Shown piece by piece: positions 59,645 to 64,000 of a stretch of 64,000 nt of DNA. The notes below the pieces were generated by a model. That model had not been told where the DNA came from. It worked only from the letters and a program-made list of their open reading frames with translations, and did no database searches. This stretch comes from Gongronella butleri (Eukaryota; Mucoromycota; Mucoromycetes; Mucorales; Cunninghamellaceae), in NCBI GenBank assembly GCA_025201375.1, contig JAIWZP010000039.1:235138-299137 (forward strand), given 5' to 3'. Every line of letters starts with the position of its first letter. Position 1 is the stretch's first letter. The translations under genes were made by a program, and so were the position numbers.

Positions 59645-60994
59645 CAGTGACCGGACAAAAAAAGGTCCGCCCTGACGTTTTTTGGGCACCGCAGCCATTT
59701 TGACCAATTTACAGTATAAAACTGACTCCCAGGCGCCGCTCGCCGGGCCTTTTCTTTTTTTTTCTGCGAAAACATGGTCCTCTCAACCACCCAGAAGGCA
59801 CAACTCGTCGCACTTCGCAACAACGGTTGTACGGTTGCTGATCTGGCTTGTCAATTCAGCGTGTCTGAACGATCTGTCAGAAGAGTAGTGAAGAAATTTG
59901 CAGATCGCGGCTACTATGGCCGCAAAGAGGGCTCAGGGCGCCAAAAAGCACTTTCAGACGCAGACCTACGACGCTTGCGACGCCTTGTAGTCAATGAACG
60001 ACGTGCGACACTTGACCAGATTCGCGACATGTCTGAAATGCATGTGTCGAGTCGCACCATTCTTCGACGTCGTCTGCATGAAATGGGCATAAAAAACTCG
60101 CGTATTTGCAAGAGGAAACCCTTCGTTTCAACTGCACAGGCAGCAAAACGACTCGCTTTTGCTAGGAAACACGCAGCGTGGACGGTGGACAAGTGGAAAA
60201 AGGTGCTATTTACCGATGAGTCCTCGTTCGAAATCGGCAAGAACTCTCGCCGTGTCCGTGCCTGGCGCACAGCCGCCGAAGCAGACCACCCGGACACTCT
60301 TGTCCCCACTTTCAAGAGCGGGCGTACGTCGCAAATGGTTTGGGGTGGTATCCAGCACGGAAAGAAGAAGGAGCTCGCACTTTTCGAGAAGCATGGGCCC
60401 AATGACCGCAGCACAAGGTCGACTGCGGAAGATTATGTGCGCGTCGTGTATGAGGGACCTTTGAAGAGGTTTTTTGGGCGCAAAAGGACCATCATACTCA
60501 TGGAAGATGGCGCCATGATTCACAGAGCAAATGTGTCAAAGCAATGGATTGCAAAAAAAAAGATTAAGAAGATGGAATGGCGGCCCGCAAGCTCACCGGA
60601 CCTCAATCCAATCGAAAATCTTTGGAAAAAGATGAAGGCGCACGTTCAAGATCGATTTCACGAGGGAATGGAGTTGGAGGAGTTTCGTGAGGTTCTAAAG
60701 GAGGTGTGGAACGACTTTGAGCCTAGCGACTGGAACAAGCTCATTGAGTCGATGCCCAGAAGGATAAAGGCAGTGATCAAGAGCAAAGGCAAGCCCACCC
60801 CACCCGCTGGTGACCTTCCCCTGTCGCCCGACCTCTGCTCTGTTTTTTGTATGAATTATTAAGTATGTATTAATAAAGAATCTTCATGTGAAATTTGAGA
60901 GATCCAATTGCAATACTCGATGAGAAACGCGTAAAAAAGAAATGACGCGTAAAAAATTAAAGTTAGGGCGGACCTTTTTTTTGTCCGGTCACTG
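59645..60994 (+). mobile_element. Complete Tc1-like transposon (Tc1-B) with short TIRs
   Basis: The element begins CAGTGACCGGAC and ends GTCCGGTCACTG, with TIRs of about 29-30 bp that include an A/T run and GGTCCGCCCT. TA flanks the left end (59643-59644). On the right the terminus is followed by ACTCACTG and then TA at 61003-61004, so the true right end may be 8 bases further or the flank has changed. The transposase frame is intact. Total about 1350 bp. Confidence 0.88.
59774..60862 (+). CDS. Tc1/mariner transposase, intact (second family)
   Basis: A 362-residue frame without introns or stops. The N-terminal HTH region ('GCTVADLACQFSVSERSVRRVVKKF') is followed by a second HTH and a basic linker. 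The catalytic triad is D in 'LFTDESSF', D in 'LMEDGAMIH' and E in 'SPDLNPIENLW'. I count 35 residues between the second D and E, one more than usual, because of an extra residue in 'WRPASSPD'. It differs throughout from the Tc1-A transposase, so two separate families are present. It would cut and paste its own element at TA. Confidence 0.95.
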   Translation: MVLSTTQKAQLVALRNNGCTVADLACQFSVSERSVRRVVKKFADRGYYGRKEGSGRQKALSDADLRRLRRLVVNERRATLDQIRDMSEMHVSSRTILRRRLHEMGIKNSRICKRKPFVSTAQAAKRLAFARKHAAWTVDKWKKVLFTDESSFEIGKNSRRVRAWRTAAEADHPDTLVPTFKSGRTSQMVWGGIQHGKKKELALFEKHGPNDRSTRSTAEDYVRVVYEGPLKRFFGRKRTIILMEDGAMIHRANVSKQWIAKKKIKKMEWRPASSPDLNPIENLWKKMKAHVQDRFHEGMELEEFREVLKEVWNDFEPSDWNKLIESMPRRIKAVIKSKGKPTPPAGDLPLSPDLCSVFCMNY

Positions 60995-62048
60995 ACTCAC
61001 TGTACAGTTCTAGGTATGTTGTACTGTAGGTATAGCTTATGTACCGGTATTTGCTGCTTGTTGCAGAGTAGCGTGATCTCCTCATTACAGTATTTAGGTA
61101 AAAATCACAATGGACACAACATCATCCAAATGTGAAAGAGAATGTGGCTGCGATGATTACAGTACTCTACAGTAAGTTACTGTAGACGCGCTGGTCGTGT
61201 ATGGACTTGTACAGTATGTACTGTATGTGTTTCACAAGTTGCTTGTCTGATACAGTAAAAAGAAAAAAAAAGAAAAGAAGAAGCAAACGCGATGATGCAT
61301 GCAAATCGCGACGTGCATTCTCAGTGCCGCATCCCTGGATTCAAATCCAGATGGCCGGCGGGCACATACCGTATCATACAGTAATACCTAGTCGTCCGGC
61401 TACGATAATAATCAAGCCCCGCTCACACAAAGGCTGCTATCGTCGCCAGGTCTTTACGTTTTATCATACAACAGTAATCGCGATTTTACCAGAAGATACG
61501 TACGTACCTAAAATCATACTGTACATGAAAAAAGGAGGATATGATTTATGCAAGTAATCCAGAGATGTTGGTTCCGTAGCATGAATAATGCACATGGGCG
61601 CGTAAAGACGCGTATGATACGGTATGGCCAAGTGGGGCATTGTGTGATCACAAGCAAGTAACTGAGATTTTTCTCATTTTATTCTTTCTCAGGCTTGCAC
61701 GTGCCCAGATCCTGGTCAATGCAATCTCTGATCATACAGTACATAGCAAATGAGGCATCTTAGCAAGGGTGCGTACAAGAGAGCAAAAAATGAGGGAAAA
61801 GATATCCTTTCATATATGATATGGTAAAATCGCGATTATCATATGTACAGTGAAGGTATGTGCCAAAAGTTTAAGCTCAGTGACAAATGTGTCACCGGCC
61901 TGTCTGTCACTGAATGTCACCGATGGCAAATACCTTTTTTGGCTGCATGTTGCTGCGGGGATCTAAAACGATGATATAAAAAAGGGGGTAAAAAGGGGAT
62001 CAATTCCACCCTTTGCCTTTTTTTTGTTTGCAAAAAATCCTCTTTATT
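60995..62048. other. AT-rich intergenic part of repeat island 3
   Basis: No gene is supported. TACTGTA, TACAGTA, TATGATA and TACGGTA heptamers are scattered throughout. From about 61880 the sequence is likely the 5' flank of the Crypton gene. Confidence 0.5.
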
Positions 62049-64000
62049 ATGCCCCCTACACGAAATCGATCTGCATCACGTGTGATTGCTAGCAGCAGCA
62101 CATCTGCTGCTCATGATAGAAACACGGAGCGTGGCAAAGAAGTTGTGCGCCAGACAATGAATACTTTCACCCAAGAAGTGAGACCAGCAAACACGCATGC
62201 TAGCTATAAAACAAAACAAGAGAAATTCAGTGTAAGCCATGAATAGCTGCGCAGCGAGGACAATTGCAGTAAAAGAGCGTATTTGAGGCCTAATTGAATG
62301 TTTTGTATAGAAATTCTGTGCCGAAAGACAATATGTTGATGGTCCAGCAGTCACGGAGGAAAAGATCTTGGTGTATCTGGAGGATGTCGTGTCTCGCCGT
62401 GGCCACCAACACAAAAAACGCGAAGATGGCATGCCTTGCGATTTATCCTTCGAATCGTATTCAATGGAGGTGAAGGCGCTGATTGATTTGCATTCCACGC
62501 AAGTCATTGACAGAATCGCTGAACCTGGGAAGATTCGAGGCACGGCATTGCAAGCCTGGTTGAAGAACAAGCGCATTGCGGAGCACAAACGCAAGCGAGA
62601 AGAGTATGTGGATCGTGGTGCGCATTCTGCCCAAGACGGCTACTCTGCTGAACAGCTTGTGCAAGTCTCGATGTTCTTGTTTGGCCAAAAAAAAGAGATC
62701 TCTCTCAGGGATCGTGCTTGGTTTCTGCTCCAGCATATGATGCTGTTGCGAAGCGAAAGCTCGCGCGACATTGATTTGGCGGATCTTTGCAAGGTGGTCT
62801 TCCCTGATGAAGGATTCAGCGAATGTCCTGCGTTGGTGGTTCGTCTCGACCATGGAAAAACTAACAAGTTCGGCAAGGTTGAGTTCGGTGGCGCCATCCG
62901 ACACAAGGACCACCGTGTGTGTGCGTTTGGTGCCCTTGCACAGTACTTTTTTTATCGATGGCACATCTCAGGCGAAGAATTTCCAAATTTTGAGAAGAAC
63001 GCGACTTGGTTCGATGTCAAGGCATTCAAGAATGGCCACCCGGAAAATGCAATGACCTATCGAACGCAGCTTAGGGCTGTGAATCGCGTGTTTGAGGCCT
63101 TGAACATTCGCATTTCCAAGAAAACACATTCTGGCCGTGGAAGTGGTGCCCAATTGGCGGAAATCGATGGTGCGACGGAAGAAGACCTGCGCCGCCACGG
63201 TCGTTGGGAAACTGGAAGCATGGAAAAGTGCTACCTGCTTGCTCTCCCTCGCAAATCCATTCGCATCATCAATGGTTTTTCCTCGGAAAAGGGATTTTAC
63301 TGGCTGCCCCGAGCAAATTTGGACCCCCCCGAGTCGCTGCAAAAGAAAATCTTTCCGCAAGTTGAAGAATGGCTCAACAAGGTCACGCACAAACTCGATG
63401 GAACAGAATATTCCATTTGCGCGGAAGCGTTTCTCAACCTTCTGGCGACAATGCGCCGCGTGTTTCTGCAAGATTCCGTGCTGCACCGCGTTGACCACCC
63501 TGACCATCCCTTGTTTTGGCACGATGTTTTCAGCGACCCTGAATTCATCACATTTGAGCAACAATTGCTTTCTGCCATCAACACAGCGGAAGAACCTCAA
63601 GACCTTCTTGTTCGCCGAGCCTTGCCCGTGGTCAGCGAGCAATTGCAGAACTTGAGCAACAAAATCGACAGCAACCAAGCGATTATTAGGAGCATGATAT
63701 CTCAGCAGCAAGCGACAACGAGTGCTGATTCTGCTCAGATCGCCAGTGTTCAGCAAGATGTCGGTGTTGTCAAAAATCACCTGGAACACCTGAAATTAGC
63801 CTGCGCGTACTTTGTGAATCCTCACAGCGCAACAATGGTTCCCAATGCAGGTGCTCCAAGCAACAACAATGGCCAAGACCATGCAGCCACAACATCTACC
63901 TATCGCCTTGATAGAAATGTGCAAAGCTTGGCCGATCTGGTGAAGGAATGGTTTGATGGACTTCCGCCAAGCAAGCCATCCGTGGTTAGTTTGAATGCCG
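62049..64000 (+). mobile_element. Crypton-type tyrosine recombinase gene (3' truncated by window)
   Basis: Exon 1 (62049-62231) joins in frame by a GT-AG intron to exon 2 from 62311, which stays open to the window end, giving at least 624 residues. A helical N-terminal domain precedes the recombinase core. The core has R in 'MMLLRSESSRDIDLADL', H-x-x-R in 'THSGRGSGAQLAE' and the presumed nucleophile Tyr in 'GRWETGSMEKCYLLALP'. The last residues 'SLADLVKEWFDGLPPSKPSV' look like the start of a GCR1_C DNA-binding domain, typical for fungal Cryptons. Databases often label such proteins as Ndc10/centromere-binding. The ends of the element cannot be seen here. It could also be a domesticated gene. 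Confidence 0.8.

Noticed and set aside
61300..61360. T-loop-like stretch CTGGATTCAAATCCAG
   Set aside because: The stem and loop resemble a tRNA T-arm, but no matching acceptor stem, anticodon arm or D-arm lies upstream.

Overview
This window looks like nuclear DNA of a filamentous fungus, most probably an early-diverging one (Mucoromycota, perhaps Mucorales). The evidence is the set of genes: a front-end delta-6-type fatty acid desaturase close in layout to the Mortierella/Mucor enzymes, a SHO1 osmosensor, a copper-fist regulator, a BOI-type SH3-SAM-PH protein, SSH4, SEC8, NTE1, and a UFL1 homologue of the kind lost from most Dikarya. Genes have many short introns (about 45-120 nt), long homopolymer A/T tracts, and compact 3' ends. 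The lineage call is an inference; there is no rRNA or other direct marker here.

Layout. 0-2 kb: C-terminal part of a fungal transcription factor. 2.4-6 kb: AT-rich repeat island 1. 6-31 kb: gene-rich segment with a weak small-gene candidate, TVP15/COPI-associated protein (-), a small membrane protein (+), an SPX-SLC13 phosphate transporter (+), a copper-fist regulator (-), a LisH-CTLH-CRA protein (-), a delta-6-type desaturase (+), SHO1 (-) and UFL1 (+). 31.4-37.2 kb: NTE1 phospholipase (-). 37.2-42.9 kb: repeat island 2, holding a long-TIR foldback element split by an intact Tc1-like transposon, plus a small MITE. 42.9-58.2 kb: SEC8 (+), BXI1 (-), BOI-like (+), kelch membrane protein (+), SSH4 (+). 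58.2-64 kb: repeat island 3 with a second intact Tc1-like transposon and a Crypton-type tyrosine-recombinase gene that runs off the window end.

The most striking pattern is in the repeat islands. They are full of TAC(A/T)GTA, TAT(G/C)ATA and TACCGTA/TACGGTA heptamers, and these are often chained so that TA recurs every 5 bp. Each heptamer has the form TA-XNX'-TA with X and X' complementary, which is the form of canonical excision scars of Tc1/mariner elements with 3-nt staggered cuts. Aligning three copies of one dispersed repeat by eye shows +5 and +10 bp insertions exactly at a TA. At one site a copy with no scar, a copy with one scar and a copy with a five-unit array ending in a resident transposon can be compared. 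I infer that these pentamer microsatellites grow by repeated insertion and excision of transposons (a scar ratchet).

Functional links between genes are modest. SHO1, BOI-like protein and SEC8 all belong to polarity, osmostress or exocytosis functions. SSH4 is a predicted ubiquitin-ligase adaptor with a PPxY motif, and its neighbour, the kelch membrane protein, also has a cytoplasmic PPxY. Gene order otherwise looks like ordinary fungal interleaving of convergent and divergent pairs.
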